From Scytonema millei VB511283 (GTDB lineage: Bacteria > Cyanobacteriota > Cyanobacteriia > Cyanobacteriales > Chroococcidiopsidaceae), in NCBI RefSeq assembly GCF_000817735.3, contig NZ_JTJC03000004.1:467177-531176 (forward strand): DNA of 64,000 nt. Direction: 5' to 3'. Both the position numbers and the translations under genes were made by a program. Below are positions 1-9,126 of the stretch, in pieces (positions within the stretch are counted from its first letter, which is position 1; each line of letters starts with the position of its first letter). The notes under the pieces were generated by a model. The model made no database searches. It was not told the origin of the DNA and was given only the letters and a program-made list of their open reading frames with translations.

Positions 1-99
1 AATCTCTCTCGCGAGAGAGTCAGACAAATCCAAAGTAAAGCCATGCGGAAGTTGCGTCGTCCTCATATTGCCAAACGCTTGAAAGGGTGGCTGTTGTAA
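1..99 (+). CDS. C-terminal end of a group 2-type sigma-70 factor (partial)
   Basis: These are the last 32 codons and the TAA stop of an RNA polymerase sigma factor whose start lies before the window. The reading frame begins in the helix-turn-helix of region 4.2 ([17 protein letters not shown]), which contacts the -35 promoter element, and ends in KGWLL. Ending in KRLKGWL is usual for cyanobacterial group 2 sigma factors, so this is probably one of the alternative, non-essential members. Which one (SigB, SigC, SigE and so on) cannot be told from the tail. A second sigma factor gene lies at 28649-29605. Confidence 0.85.
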   Translation, partial: NLSRERVRQIQSKAMRKLRRPHIAKRLKGWLL

Positions 100-259
100 T
101 TTTGGTCGCGCCAAGACGCAAAGGCGCAAAGCGTTACTGATGAATGGTAACTTTTTGCTAGGCATTATACAAAAAAGATATTTTCTTTTAAGACTCGATT
201 ACTCTCAAGAAACTCTTCATTCCTTTGCGTCTTGGCACGACACTATCTTAAAATGCCTG

Positions 260-754
260 ATGGACTCTAAATTTCTTTTGCGTCCGGCTCAAAGCGCCGA
301 TACAGATGCAATTTTCGACCTAATTAAAGCTCTGGCGGAGTATGAAAAATTATCTCATGCAGTCATTGGTAGTGTTGAGGCATTGCAAGAGCATCTATTC
401 GGTTCTCGTCCTTATATAGAGGCGATTGTAGCTGAATGTGACGAGAAAGCTGTAGGATTTGCACTGTATTTCTACAATTACTCTACCTTTCTCACAAAGC
501 CAGGAATTTATTTAGAAGATTTATTTGTCTTGCCAGAGTATCGCCGCCAGGGGATCGGTAAGGCAATATTCAAATATTTGGCAAAGTTAGCAGTCGAAAA
601 AGATTGCGGTAGATTGGAATGGAGCGTACTAGATTGGAACGAACCCGCGATCGCTTTTTATCAACAGATGGGCGCTAAGATTTTGCCAGATTGGCGAATT
701 TGTCGCCTCACCGATACAGCTTTGACAGAGTTAGCCAGCGATCCCCGCTTGTAG
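260..754 (+). CDS. GNAT family N-acetyltransferase
   Basis: A GNAT acetyltransferase of about 164 residues that transfers acetyl from acetyl-CoA to an amine. The acetyl-CoA-binding motif is visible as LPEYRRQGIGKAIF (R/Q-x-x-G-x-G), followed by the WNEPAIAFYQQMGA motif of the last helix. The order fits the diamine or spermidine acetyltransferase-like branch (the LEDLFVLPEYR segment is typical), but the substrate cannot be read from sequence. The frame stays open upstream to 140, but homology begins at the ATG at 260 (MDSKFLLRPA). The upstream 40 codons cover a low-complexity repeat rich in caaagcg and are probably not translated. Confidence 0.85.
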   Translation: MDSKFLLRPAQSADTDAIFDLIKALAEYEKLSHAVIGSVEALQEHLFGSRPYIEAIVAECDEKAVGFALYFYNYSTFLTKPGIYLEDLFVLPEYRRQGIGKAIFKYLAKLAVEKDCGRLEWSVLDWNEPAIAFYQQMGAKILPDWRICRLTDTALTELASDPRL

Positions 755-765
755 TTACCATTTCT

Positions 766-795
766 GTAGGGTGCGTTATACGTAACCCACCCTAC
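766..795. terminator. Palindrome between acetyltransferase and kinase genes
   Basis: The sequence GTAGGGTG...CACCCTAC forms a stem around TACGTA just after the acetyltransferase stop. It belongs to the GTAGGG-type palindromes that sit in intergenic gaps throughout this window and probably works as a transcription terminator. There is no clear T-tract. Confidence 0.45.
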
Positions 796-814
796 AAATT
801 CTAAATTACGAAAT

Positions 815-2158
815 ATGAACTATAGCGATCGCCTAACTTCGCGCTACGAAATTCAACAACAATTGGCAAAAAAAGCCGGACGCAAAACGCTGTTAGGGCG
901 GGATTTAGAAACTCAGCAATTAGTTGTTATCAAACTTCTCTCCTTTGGAATAGATTTTGAGTGGGAAGCATTGAAGTTATTTGAACGGGAAGCAGAAACT
1001 TTAAAAGCTTTATCTCACCCCGCTATTCCCAAATATTTAGATTTTTTTGAATTCGATACACCCTACAGTAAAGGGTTTGCTCTGGTACAGTCTTATGTGG
1101 AAGGAAAATCTTTAGAGACAGAACTCAAGGCTGGACGAACTTTTAGTGAGGTGGAAGTCAAACAATTAGCTAAATCAGTACTAGAAATTTTGCTCTACCT
1201 CCACGGACAAAAACCACCCGTCATTCACCGCGATCTGAAACCTAGCAATATTTTGCTTGGGGATCGCATAGAAAAAATATATTTAGTCGATTTCGGTTCC
1301 GTCCAAACTCTAGCTTCCAAGGAAGGCGGAACGATGACAGTCGTGGGGACCTACGGTTATATGCCTCCCGAACAATTTGGCGATCGCGCCGTTCCCGCCT
1401 CCGATTTATATAGCTTGGGTACAACTTTAATTTACTTGGTTACGGGGACTCATCCCGCCGATTTACCACACAAAAACGGACACATTCAATTTGAATCGGT
1501 GGCAAGTTTGAGTCCTGAATTTACCCGCTGGTTACAGTGGATGACCGAACCAAATTTAGATCGGCGCTTGAGTTCGGCTCGGGAAGCATTAGCAGCTTTA
1601 GAACAACCCGTAAATATCGTACCGACAATTTCGCAACCGTTTGGGAGTAAGATTAAATTACATCAAGATGCCAATTTTGTAGAAATTTTGCTTCCTAGCA
1701 AAGGTTTTAGTCCTGAAATTGTCTCTTTAAGCTTATTTGCGATCGCGTGGAATTCGTTTTTAGTATTTTGGCTAGCCTCGGCTCTCATAACAGCACCAAT
1801 GGGCATGAATCTCTTCTTCGCCTTATTTTCACTTCCTTTTTTGGGCGCGGGTGCAAGCATGGTTTGGCGAATTCTCTCAGCTTTATTTGGTAAAGTCCGA
1901 ATTACTATAGATCCTCAACAAATATCCCGCAGCTACGAAATGTTGGGCTTCCGATTTAAACAGCCGCGCCATCAAGCACCGAGACAAGCGATTGAAAAAC
2001 TGGCGATTTTATCTTTTGGTCGTGTCTCTCGCCTGACAATTTGGGCGGGAACCAGAAAATACGAACTCGGTAACGATGGTTCCATCTCTCCCTCAGAAGT
2101 TGACTGGCTAGCTCAAGAACTCAGCACGTGGTTGGGAATACCGATTAATAAGTCGTAA
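815..2158 (+). CDS. Ser/Thr protein kinase with C-terminal membrane domain
   Basis: A eukaryotic-type (Hanks) protein kinase of 447 residues. The kinase domain (about 11-265) shows the ATP-binding lysine in VVIKLL, the catalytic loop HRDLKPSN and the metal-binding VDFG. The segment MPPEQFGDRAVPASDLYSLG marks the activation-segment end and helix F. Two hydrophobic segments (about 305-350) follow, so the kinase is membrane-attached with its catalytic part in the cytoplasm. A roughly 90-residue C-terminal domain of unknown function completes it. This architecture is common in cyanobacteria. The substrate is unknown. Neighbours (an acetyltransferase and tatA) do not suggest a shared pathway. Confidence 0.9.
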   Translation: MNYSDRLTSRYEIQQQLAKKAGRKTLLGRDLETQQLVVIKLLSFGIDFEWEALKLFEREAETLKALSHPAIPKYLDFFEFDTPYSKGFALVQSYVEGKSLETELKAGRTFSEVEVKQLAKSVLEILLYLHGQKPPVIHRDLKPSNILLGDRIEKIYLVDFGSVQTLASKEGGTMTVVGTYGYMPPEQFGDRAVPASDLYSLGTTLIYLVTGTHPADLPHKNGHIQFESVASLSPEFTRWLQWMTEPNLDRRLSSAREALAALEQPVNIVPTISQPFGSKIKLHQDANFVEILLPSKGFSPEIVSLSLFAIAWNSFLVFWLASALITAPMGMNLFFALFSLPFLGAGASMVWRILSALFGKVRITIDPQQISRSYEMLGFRFKQPRHQAPRQAIEKLAILSFGRVSRLTIWAGTRKYELGNDGSISPSEVDWLAQELSTWLGIPINKS

Positions 2159-2214
2159 GTCGTAAGTCGTAAGTCAGAAGTAACTGATAACTGATAACTG
2201 ATAACTGATAACTG
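2153..2214. repeat. Tandem heptamer repeats (STRR type)
   Basis: Copies of AAGTCGT followed by copies of TAACTGA in tandem run from the last codons of the kinase gene into the intergenic region. Similar heptamer tracts occur at about 6630-6665, 7447-7490, 12308-12335 and 14078-14114. Short tandemly repeated repetitive sequences of this kind are a known trait of many cyanobacteria. Confidence 0.75.
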
Positions 2215-2281
2215 GTTACTGTACAAGCGCGATCGCATCCCATCTATGATTAGTAAGAGAGCAGGTTGACAGGAGAATTCT

Positions 2282-2449
2282 ATGTTTGGTCTAGGATGGG
2301 CAGAAGTCGGAGTCATCTTTATCATCGCAATTCTCATCTTTGGTCCCAAGAAAATTCCCGAAATCGGTAGTTCCCTCGGTAAAACACTACGCGGCTTTAA
2401 AGAAGAACTGAAAAATCCTCAAGAAGATCGCCCTGAATCGGAAGATTAA
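2282..2449 (+). CDS. tatA: TatA/E-type twin-arginine translocase subunit
   Basis: A 55-residue protein too short for many gene finders. It begins MFGLGWAEVGVIFIIAIL, has a single N-terminal membrane helix (about 5-20), then FGPKKIPEIG and an amphipathic helix (SLGKTLRGFKEEL), and ends in an acidic tail. This is the standard build of TatA/TatE, the pore-forming subunit that moves folded proteins across the thylakoid or plasma membrane. A GACAGGAGAATTCT ribosome-binding site sits just before the ATG. The FGPKK hinge is intact. No tatC is near. Confidence 0.92.
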   Translation: MFGLGWAEVGVIFIIAILIFGPKKIPEIGSSLGKTLRGFKEELKNPQEDRPESED

Positions 2450-2504
2450 ACAACAGAAGTCACAAGTCACAAATCGCAACTCGCAATTCAAAATTTCCTG
2501 ATTC

Positions 2505-2571
2505 CTGTACGGGCGGGTTCACCTATACTCTCTGTTTAGTACGGAGTTTTTTGGTAAACCTGTCCCTACGA
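2505..2571. repeat. Dispersed GTACGGGCGGGTT element, degenerate copy
   Basis: Begins GTACGGGCGGGTTC and ends AACCTGTCCCTACGA, so the right end is a decayed complement of the left. Better copies lie at 5459-5526, 17184-17250 and 59229-59257. It lies between tatA and the end of cphA. Confidence 0.6.
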
Positions 2572-2613
2572 CTTCTGACTCCTTGCAAATGACAACTACC
2601 AACTACCAACTAC

Positions 2614-5307
2614 CTAAATCTGATTCACCGACGACACGATCCCAGTTGGTGAATCTTGCGCCGCCACGCTGGGAGGCTGGAGGGAATTATCGCTCAAGGG
2701 GTTACGGGCTTGAATTAAGCTAATGGCACGGCTGACGCTTTCTGGCAGGATCACAACCAAACTACCATTAGAAGCAGTATCTAAACCCGTATTGATTGCT
2801 GTCGTCTCATCTAAGACGATCTCGTAACGACAATCGGACTTAACTTGCATAATCCCCTTGGAAATTAACTCAGCCGCATCTCCTCTAGGGCGACCTCTGT
2901 TATCGTCGTCTTCTTTAATAATGATGCGATCGAAAATTTCAGCGGAAAGCTTACCCAGGATGATAAAATCTTCGTCACGGCGATCGCCTGGACCTCCGAT
3001 GACACCGATCCTTTCTCCTGCCGTCCAGTTGCGCACAAATCCCCCTAACGCCTCGTAGCTGTGAGGATTGTGGGCGTAATCTACCAAGGCATGATATTCA
3101 CCCAGGTTGAATAAATTCATCCGTCCAGGAGTCTGACTGCTAGAAGCGCGGAACGTAGCTAATCCAGCACGGATCTGTTCGATCTGCACGCCATAGGCAT
3201 AAGCTGCTAAACTTGCGGCTAAAGCATTGGCAATCATAAACGGTGCGCGTCCGCCCATAGTTAACGGTACGTTCGCCGCCTGTTCGATCCGCAGCGTCCA
3301 ATCTCCTTGCAAAATTGACAGGTAGCCGTTTTCGTACACCGCAGCCAATCCACCCTGCTGGGTATGCTCCCGTACCACAGGATTATCTGGAGACATGGAA
3401 AACCAAGCTAGCTTAGACTTGACGCGATCGCGCATTTCTGCTGTAAGCGGATCGTCGGCGTTGAGGACGGCATAACCATTCGGTTGCACGGCTTCCGCCA
3501 CCACGCTCTTGAGGTGTGCCATTTGTTCGAGCGTGTCAATATCGCCAATTCCCAAATGATCGGCAGCCACATTCAACACTACCCCGATATCGCTAGCATC
3601 AAAAGCCAGTCCCGATCGCAAAATGCCTCCCCGTGCCGACTCCAGTACGGCAACTTCCACCGTGGGGTCTTGTAAAATCAACTGGGCGCTTTGGGGACCA
3701 GTATTATCGCCTGGTTCTACCAAATAATCGCCGATATACGTGCCATCAGTGGTGGTGTAACCAACCACCTTGCCACTCTGTTTAATCAGGTGTGCCGTCA
3801 AGCGCGTAGTGGTTGTTTTACCATTCGTTCCCGTCAGGGCAATAATTGGAATTCGGCTGGGCGTACCTGGGGGAAATAACATATCTAATACTGCCCCAGC
3901 AACGTTACGGGGAATACCGCGACTGGGAGCAACGTGCATCCTAAAGCCTGGAGCCGCATTCACCTCTACAATTACGCCCTCAGTTTCCCGCAATGGACGG
4001 CTGATATCGGAGGTGACAATATCGATCCCCGTGATATCTAAGCCAACGATTTTCGCGACTCGCTGCGCTAACCAAGCATTTTCTGGGTGAATGTCATCAG
4101 TACGGTCTACCGCGATCCCGCCCGTACTCAAGTTTGCCGTTGCCCGCAAGTAGCAAACTTCGCCCTCTGTTAATACCGTATCTAAGGTATACCCTTGGCG
4201 TTCGAGCAATGGGAAACTAGTGCGATCGAGTTGAATTTTGGTCAGAACGTTATCGTGTCCCTCACCCCGATTCGGGTCTTGGTTCGTCTCTTCAATTAAC
4301 TGCTCGATCGTACTCTCACCATCACCGACAACGTGAGCGGGGACGCGCTCGGCAACAGCAACCACCTTACCATCTACCACCAATACGCGATGATCGCGCC
4401 CGACGTAGTAGCGTTCGACAATTACAGCGCGAGAAACTTCTTTAGCAGCATCGTAGGCGGCTTCAGCTTCTTCCCAGGTTCTAATATCGATCGTGATCCC
4501 CCGCCCGTGGTTGCCATCCAAGGGTTTAATCACAATTGGATAACCGCCAACAGAGGCGATTGCATCTTCTAATTCATCTAAATAGCTAATTGTCGTTCCT
4601 TGAGGAACGGGTACGCCAGCATTGCCTAAAATCCGTTTCGTGCTTTCCTTATCGCAGGCAAGTTCTACACCCAAAATTCCCGTGCGATCGCTCATTGTAG
4701 CTTGTACCCGCTTTTGATTCGCACCATACCCCAACTGAATCAAAAACCGCGCCCCTAAATTCATCCAGGGAATGCCCTTAGCTGCTGCCTCTTCTACAAT
4801 CGCCTCCGTACTCGGTCCTAACGCGGCATCCCGATACAGTTCCTTGAGATCCTGCAAATCTTGCTCTAACTCAGCTTGGGGATATCTTCCTTGCTCCACA
4901 ATACTCTGGCACATCCGCACGGCAGCCCTTCCCGCATAGCGTCCTGCCTGCTCGTCTTCATAGTCGAACACTACCTGATAAACCCCAGGTGTTGAGGTTT
5001 CCCGCGTCCGTCCAAAGCCGACTGACATGCCTGCCAGTTCTTGTAACTCTAAGGCGATATGCTCCACCACATGCCCCATCATCGTGCCTTCCCGCACCCG
5101 CATGAGAAAGCCACCACGACACCCAGGAGAGCAGAAATGCGATTCTAAACTCGGCAGAGTCTCGACAAGTCCTTCATAGAAGCCTGGGATCTGGTCAGTC
5201 GGTTGCTCGGCTAAATCTTCCAAATCGAGCCGCATCAAGATCAGCTTATGTCGGCGAATGCTCCAATAATTGGGACCGCGTAAAGTCTGGATTTTCAGAA
5301 TTCTCAT
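2614..5307 (-). CDS. cphA: Cyanophycin synthetase
   Basis: CphA polymerises aspartate and arginine into cyanophycin, the nitrogen storage granule, using ATP. The protein is 897 residues from the start MRILKIQTLRGPNYWSI, the conserved N-terminus of the family. A further 16 in-frame codons upstream (to 5355) are unlikely to be used. Order: N-terminal domain, ATP-grasp domain that adds one amino acid (YPIVIKPLDGNHGRGITIDI, about 270-300), then a Mur ligase-like domain with P-loop ALTGTNGKTTTTRL (about 490). cphB lies directly upstream on the same strand, about 230 bp away, so the two probably form the usual cphB-cphA pair. No frameshift or missing motif was seen. Confidence 0.96.
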   Translation of the reverse strand: MRILKIQTLRGPNYWSIRRHKLILMRLDLEDLAEQPTDQIPGFYEGLVETLPSLESHFCSPGCRGGFLMRVREGTMMGHVVEHIALELQELAGMSVGFGRTRETSTPGVYQVVFDYEDEQAGRYAGRAAVRMCQSIVEQGRYPQAELEQDLQDLKELYRDAALGPSTEAIVEEAAAKGIPWMNLGARFLIQLGYGANQKRVQATMSDRTGILGVELACDKESTKRILGNAGVPVPQGTTISYLDELEDAIASVGGYPIVIKPLDGNHGRGITIDIRTWEEAEAAYDAAKEVSRAVIVERYYVGRDHRVLVVDGKVVAVAERVPAHVVGDGESTIEQLIEETNQDPNRGEGHDNVLTKIQLDRTSFPLLERQGYTLDTVLTEGEVCYLRATANLSTGGIAVDRTDDIHPENAWLAQRVAKIVGLDITGIDIVTSDISRPLRETEGVIVEVNAAPGFRMHVAPSRGIPRNVAGAVLDMLFPPGTPSRIPIIALTGTNGKTTTTRLTAHLIKQSGKVVGYTTTDGTYIGDYLVEPGDNTGPQSAQLILQDPTVEVAVLESARGGILRSGLAFDASDIGVVLNVAADHLGIGDIDTLEQMAHLKSVVAEAVQPNGYAVLNADDPLTAEMRDRVKSKLAWFSMSPDNPVVREHTQQGGLAAVYENGYLSILQGDWTLRIEQAANVPLTMGGRAPFMIANALAASLAAYAYGVQIEQIRAGLATFRASSSQTPGRMNLFNLGEYHALVDYAHNPHSYEALGGFVRNWTAGERIGVIGGPGDRRDEDFIILGKLSAEIFDRIIIKEDDDNRGRPRGDAAELISKGIMQVKSDCRYEIVLDETTAINTGLDTASNGSLVVILPESVSRAISLIQARNPLSDNSLQPPSVAAQDSPTGIVSSVNQI

Positions 5308-5458
5308 GGGATTGGGAAATGGGGGGTGCAACCAATTAACTAGTGTCTCGCTCAAGACTTAGCGACAACTGTATCGGAAACTACTTTTTTACTTGAAATC
5401 GAAAATGCAGCTCATATTCTTCCCACCGAAAGAATATAATTCCGAATTCCGACTTTTG

Positions 5459-5526
5459 TACGGGCGGGTTTAGCAGAGAAATTAGCAGTCTCAGCCGTAA
5501 ATCTTTGGTCAAAACCCGCCCCTACG
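5459..5526. repeat. Dispersed GTACGGGCGGGTTT...AAACCCGCCCCTACG element
   Basis: The ends GGGCGGGTTT and AAACCCGCCC are exact inverted repeats around about 45 bp. The element sits between cphB and cphA, so an RNA crossing it would carry a long stem. It may attenuate cphA transcription or simply be a mobile repeat. Confidence 0.7.
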
Positions 5527-5535
5527 AATACTTGA

Positions 5536-6399
5536 CTATTGCGGTAGTCTTTGCACGGGAGCCAAAACGATCCGCTTTTGTAAATGATAGCGATCGCCAT
5601 AACTCAAGATATGCACTCGCAGGTTATGCAAACTTAAAGGCTCGGCAGCACCAATATCGGCATGGTTAGTGTAAGACATTTCCCCAGGATCGACAATCGT
5701 AACTGTACCTTTGCCCATCACCCTTAAAGTGCCATCTTTCTCGACCATAGCGCAAGTATCTTCATCAATCCCGATCCCCAAGCGATCTGGATGACAGGCA
5801 ACTGCACTGAGCAATCGTCCCATCCGATTGCGATTGTGAAAGTGCTGATCTACGATCGCATCAGGGATGATTCCCAGACCGATCGCCATATCTACCAGCG
5901 CTCGATTTGGTGACTCGCCACTGCCACCGCCAGCAATCATGTGATGCCCCATCACGGCAGCTCCCGCACTCGTACCAGCTAAAGTCAGTTGTCCCCGCTG
6001 TACCCGCATCCGAATAATATCCATTGCTGGGGTATCTGCCAGCACCGCACACAGACGTAGTTGATCCCCCCCGGTCAAAAAGACTCCCGTACAAGCAGCC
6101 AGACATGCTTGAACATTTGGCTCCTCGCACTGTTGTCGTTCTCGGATATCCAAGACTTCGACTTTCTTTGCTCCCATTTCTTCGAAAATGCTAAGATAGC
6201 GTGCGCCAATAATTGTTGGTTCGCGAGAAGCAGAAGGAATAATCGCAATATGGGCATCTGTCGATCCGGCACGAGCAAAAAACGTGTGCAGGATTTCCCT
6301 TCCGTGAACCTTATCCTCTGCTCCACCGATCACCAAAATGGCTGTTTTTGTAGCTTGGGGAGTCCTCATTTCCAGCGATTGAGCCTCTAATTGCACCAT
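5536..6399 (-). CDS. cphB: Cyanophycinase
   Basis: CphB is a serine-type exopeptidase that cuts cyanophycin into beta-Asp-Arg dipeptides so that stored nitrogen can be reused. The protein is about 287 residues. The nucleophile serine lies in LAGTSAGAAVMG, typical of peptidase family S51, with GVFLTGGDQLRL before it and DQHFHNRNRMGRL after it, all hallmarks of the family. The start MVQLEAQ at 6399 is preceded by an AAGGAAAG ribosome-binding site. An in-frame ATG at 6426 adds nine residues and is less likely. Transcription probably continues into cphA. Confidence 0.95.
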   Translation of the reverse strand: MVQLEAQSLEMRTPQATKTAILVIGGAEDKVHGREILHTFFARAGSTDAHIAIIPSASREPTIIGARYLSIFEEMGAKKVEVLDIRERQQCEEPNVQACLAACTGVFLTGGDQLRLCAVLADTPAMDIIRMRVQRGQLTLAGTSAGAAVMGHHMIAGGGSGESPNRALVDMAIGLGIIPDAIVDQHFHNRNRMGRLLSAVACHPDRLGIGIDEDTCAMVEKDGTLRVMGKGTVTIVDPGEMSYTNHADIGAAEPLSLHNLRVHILSYGDRYHLQKRIVLAPVQRLPQ

Positions 6400-6690
6400 T
6401 GTTTCTTTCCTTCTCGTCAACCCCATTCAAAGTCCGCTCCTGCGATCGCTTCAGTGCTGCAAAGCATTCAATCCGAGGTTGAGACCGTACCAATTGAATT
6501 TTTTTTACCCTGACCGCTCAGTAATTTGCCAGACGTGACAATATTTAAACATAATTTAAACAATAAGCAACACTTTTGTCATTCGTCATTTGTGAGGAGC
6601 CAAGAGTCAGGAGCCAGGAGTCGGAATTAACTGATAACTGGTCACTGGTCACTGATAACTGATAATAGTCATTTTTCTGGTTGATTTTTT

Positions 6691-7458
6691 GTGCGTTTTG
6701 ATATAGTTACTCTCTTCCCCGACTTCTTTACCTCTCCTCTTAGCTCAGGATTGATGTGTAAAGCTTTGGCAAAAAAAATTGCCGAGGTAAATCTGGTCAA
6801 TCCCCGCGACTTTACCACCGATAAGCATCGCAAGGTCGATGACGAACCCTACGGTGGTGGTGTAGGGATGTTGATGAAACCAGATCCGATTTTCGCTGCC
6901 GTTGAATCACTCCCAATTTTACCGCGTCGAGAAACGATATTAATGACTCCTCAAGGTCAACCTTTGAATCAATCGTTGCTCAAAGAATTAGCAAGTAACT
7001 GCGAGCAAATAGTCATCATCTGCGGACATTATGAAGGGGTAGACGATCGCGTACTGCATCTAGTCACGCGAGAGATTTCTTTAGGAGATTTCGTGTTAAC
7101 TGGAGGAGAAATTCCCGCTTTGGCATTGATGAATGGAGTTATCCGGCTACAACCAGGAACGGTAGGAAAAACAGAGTCCCTTAAAGCCGAAAGTTTTGAG
7201 GCAGGGTTGTTAGATTATCCTCAATATACTCGTCCAGCAGACTTTCGCGGCTGGAAAGTTCCAGAAGTCCTGCTTTCAGGGAATCATCAAGCGATCGCTC
7301 AGTGGCGCTACGAACAGCAAATTCAACGCACCCGCGATCGCCGTCCCGATCTGTTAGAGGGAGCAGGGAGCAGGGAGCAGGGGGACAAGGGGGACAAGGG
7401 GGACAAGGGGGACAAGGGGGATAATTCTAGCCACCAGCCAGTAGTCACTGATAACTGA
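6691..7458 (+). CDS. trmD: tRNA (guanine-N1-)-methyltransferase TrmD with repeat-derived tail
   Basis: TrmD methylates G37 next to the anticodon of tRNAs for Leu, Pro and Arg, using S-adenosylmethionine, and so prevents frameshifting. It begins with GTG (MRFDIVTLFPDFF). Family motifs are DDEPYGGGVGM, ICGHYEGVDDRV, and GDFVLTGGEIPAL in the trefoil knot. The conserved part ends near RRPDLL. The last 30 or so residues are encoded by dispersed repeats, including four GDK units from a 9-bp tandem repeat, and are unlike the family. The enzyme should still be functional because the tail lies after the C-terminal domain. Confidence 0.95.
   Translation: MRFDIVTLFPDFFTSPLSSGLMCKALAKKIAEVNLVNPRDFTTDKHRKVDDEPYGGGVGMLMKPDPIFAAVESLPILPRRETILMTPQGQPLNQSLLKELASNCEQIVIICGHYEGVDDRVLHLVTREISLGDFVLTGGEIPALALMNGVIRLQPGTVGKTESLKAESFEAGLLDYPQYTRPADFRGWKVPEVLLSGNHQAIAQWRYEQQIQRTRDRRPDLLEGAGSREQGDKGDKGDKGDKGDNSSHQPVVTDN
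7378..7421 (+). repeat. Tandem 9-bp repeat inside trmD 3' end
   Basis: Four copies of GGGGACAAG run in frame with trmD and encode Gly-Asp-Lys repeats. Because the unit is a multiple of three, copy-number slippage would lengthen or shorten the protein without shifting the frame. Confidence 0.85.
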
Positions 7459-7485
7459 TAACTGTCAACTGTCAACTGATAACTG

Positions 7486-8733
7486 TCAACCATCTAGTCT
7501 TTTTGCTGCAAATGCGATCGCCTCTTCTACAGTTGAGATTTTGCCTTCGATTTGAGCCAGTTGAATCTGTAACAACATTTCCCCAATCAGCGGACTAGGT
7601 GAGAGTTTAAGAGCTTTCATTAAGTCATTACCTGTCAGAATTGGGGTAGGATGGGCAACTGGATCTTTGGGGTTGAGATAGCGGTGAATGAGCGAAGAGA
7701 GTAAATCTATACTCGTCCCTTGTACGACAGCTAAAATTACGATCGCGGGAAAAATAACACCAGCAGCACGAAAGAAAAAGTATTGCTCTGCTAAAGTCAT
7801 TTGTCCGGGCGATTTTGCTTGGAGTTGAGGTAATAGTTGTAAGGCTGTAGTCACGGCTTTAATTTCTGCCCGACTGTAAGCTAATTTATCTAACTCTATT
7901 TCTGCTGTGGCTGAATTTGTGGAAACCAGACAAGTCAGTTTGGCAATTCCCAACCAGGAGGTTTTGATTGTATTTCGTACTGGTTGATTGAGTTCTCGAA
8001 CTAATTGGGAAAATGATGATAAGCTAGCAGCGGCAGAGTTAACCTTGAGTAATCGCTCTACATGCGATCGCGTCATATTAGGAAACCAAGGTGCAAGTAA
8101 CCCATCTTCCCAAGCAGCTTGCAACCATGCCGTACCGCGATCGCTGTTGAGGAGATAGCCCAATTCTACCCGCACTCGTTCGGCTGCTACTCGTCCGATT
8201 AAAGGTGCAAGCTGACGAATTATCGATCGCGTATTTGGTTCGAGAGTGAAATCTAACTGAGCAGCTTGACGATAACCTCTCAGCAACCGTAACGGATCGT
8301 CTTGCAAATTTGCAGGCGATACCATCCGTAACAAGCGTTGCTGTAAGTCAGTATAGCCGTGTAAAGGATCGATGAGTTCTTGAGTGTGAGGATTGTAGGC
8401 GATCGCATTGATTGTGAAATCTCGTCGTTGCAAGTCGGCTTCGAGAGCAACACCCTCTTGTAAGGCAAAATCAACGGTAGCATTTTTAAACACGACTCTG
8501 GCAATCTGCCTTTGCGCGTCGAGTAAGACAAAACCAGCTTTGTAATGTTTGGCGATCGCCCTAGCTGTCTCAACCGCTTTTTCTGGTAGAACAAAATCTA
8601 AATCCAAATAATCTGAGTTTCTCCCGAGTAGGCGATCGCGGACTGCACCACCTACTAGGTACGATGGTTGAGGCAACCATTCCCAGCCAAAGGGCAGATC
8701 GGTAAATAATTGAGATAATAAAGAGGGAGACAT
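7486..8733 (-). CDS. cca: CCA tRNA nucleotidyltransferase / poly(A) polymerase family
   Basis: A class II nucleotidyltransferase of 415 residues from MSPSLLSQLF. The head domain shows YLVGGAVRDRLLGR (the phosphate-binding G-G and R), then DLDFVL with the two metal-binding aspartates, and later RRDFTINAIAYN and DDPLRLLRGYRQAA. These motifs define enzymes that add or repair the CCA end of tRNA. In cyanobacteria the job can be split between a CC-adding and an A-adding enzyme, and which this is cannot be decided by eye. It converges with trmD, with only about 27 bp of repeat sequence between the stops. Confidence 0.88.
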   Translation of the reverse strand: MSPSLLSQLFTDLPFGWEWLPQPSYLVGGAVRDRLLGRNSDYLDLDFVLPEKAVETARAIAKHYKAGFVLLDAQRQIARVVFKNATVDFALQEGVALEADLQRRDFTINAIAYNPHTQELIDPLHGYTDLQQRLLRMVSPANLQDDPLRLLRGYRQAAQLDFTLEPNTRSIIRQLAPLIGRVAAERVRVELGYLLNSDRGTAWLQAAWEDGLLAPWFPNMTRSHVERLLKVNSAAASLSSFSQLVRELNQPVRNTIKTSWLGIAKLTCLVSTNSATAEIELDKLAYSRAEIKAVTTALQLLPQLQAKSPGQMTLAEQYFFFRAAGVIFPAIVILAVVQGTSIDLLSSLIHRYLNPKDPVAHPTPILTGNDLMKALKLSPSPLIGEMLLQIQLAQIEGKISTVEEAIAFAAKRLDG

Positions 8734-8815
8734 CGCAACAAAAATCAACCCAGCAACTGACTCACATCCAGTTTGTATAAGCTAAATTAACAGAAAAGCA
8801 AATGGAGAAGGTTCT

Positions 8816-9064
8816 ATGTGCATCTGCGTCAATTGCCATTACGTGGATCGCTGCATGACCTATCATGCAGTAGAACACCAACACCAGCAACCCCACTTGA
8901 CCGAAAATCCAAGTTTTGAACCAGTCGAACCAAGCATTAATGTCAATATCCGTCCCAAAGAAGACTACATTGAAATGGAATGGGACGTAGTAGGCTGCCT
9001 CAGTTTCAAAGCCGAAATGGGTAAATGGTCAAAACTGCGCCCCGGCGAACTCGTACCGACTTGA
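8816..9064 (+). CDS. ycf34: Ycf34 family iron-sulfur protein
   Basis: An 82-residue protein whose N-terminus MCICVNCHYVDRC carries four cysteines (2, 4, 7 and 13). This is the signature of Ycf34, found in cyanobacteria and red-lineage plastids. Ycf34 binds an iron-sulfur cluster and has been linked to photosynthetic electron flow under light. The rest is soluble and ends KLRPGELVPT. The ATG is preceded by a GGAGAAGG ribosome-binding site. It lies alone between the divergent cca gene and tsaB. Confidence 0.92.
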   Translation: MCICVNCHYVDRCMTYHAVEHQHQQPHLTENPSFEPVEPSINVNIRPKEDYIEMEWDVVGCLSFKAEMGKWSKLRPGELVPT

Positions 9065-9126
9065 GAGGGAGTAGGGAGTAGGGGGACAAGGGAGAATATC
9101 TACAAATGACCAATGATAAATGACCA

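Noticed and set aside
2153..2214. Regular short repeats suggesting a CRISPR array (also 14078-14114)
   Set aside because: Units are 7 bp and directly joined, with no spacers. They are STRR heptamers.
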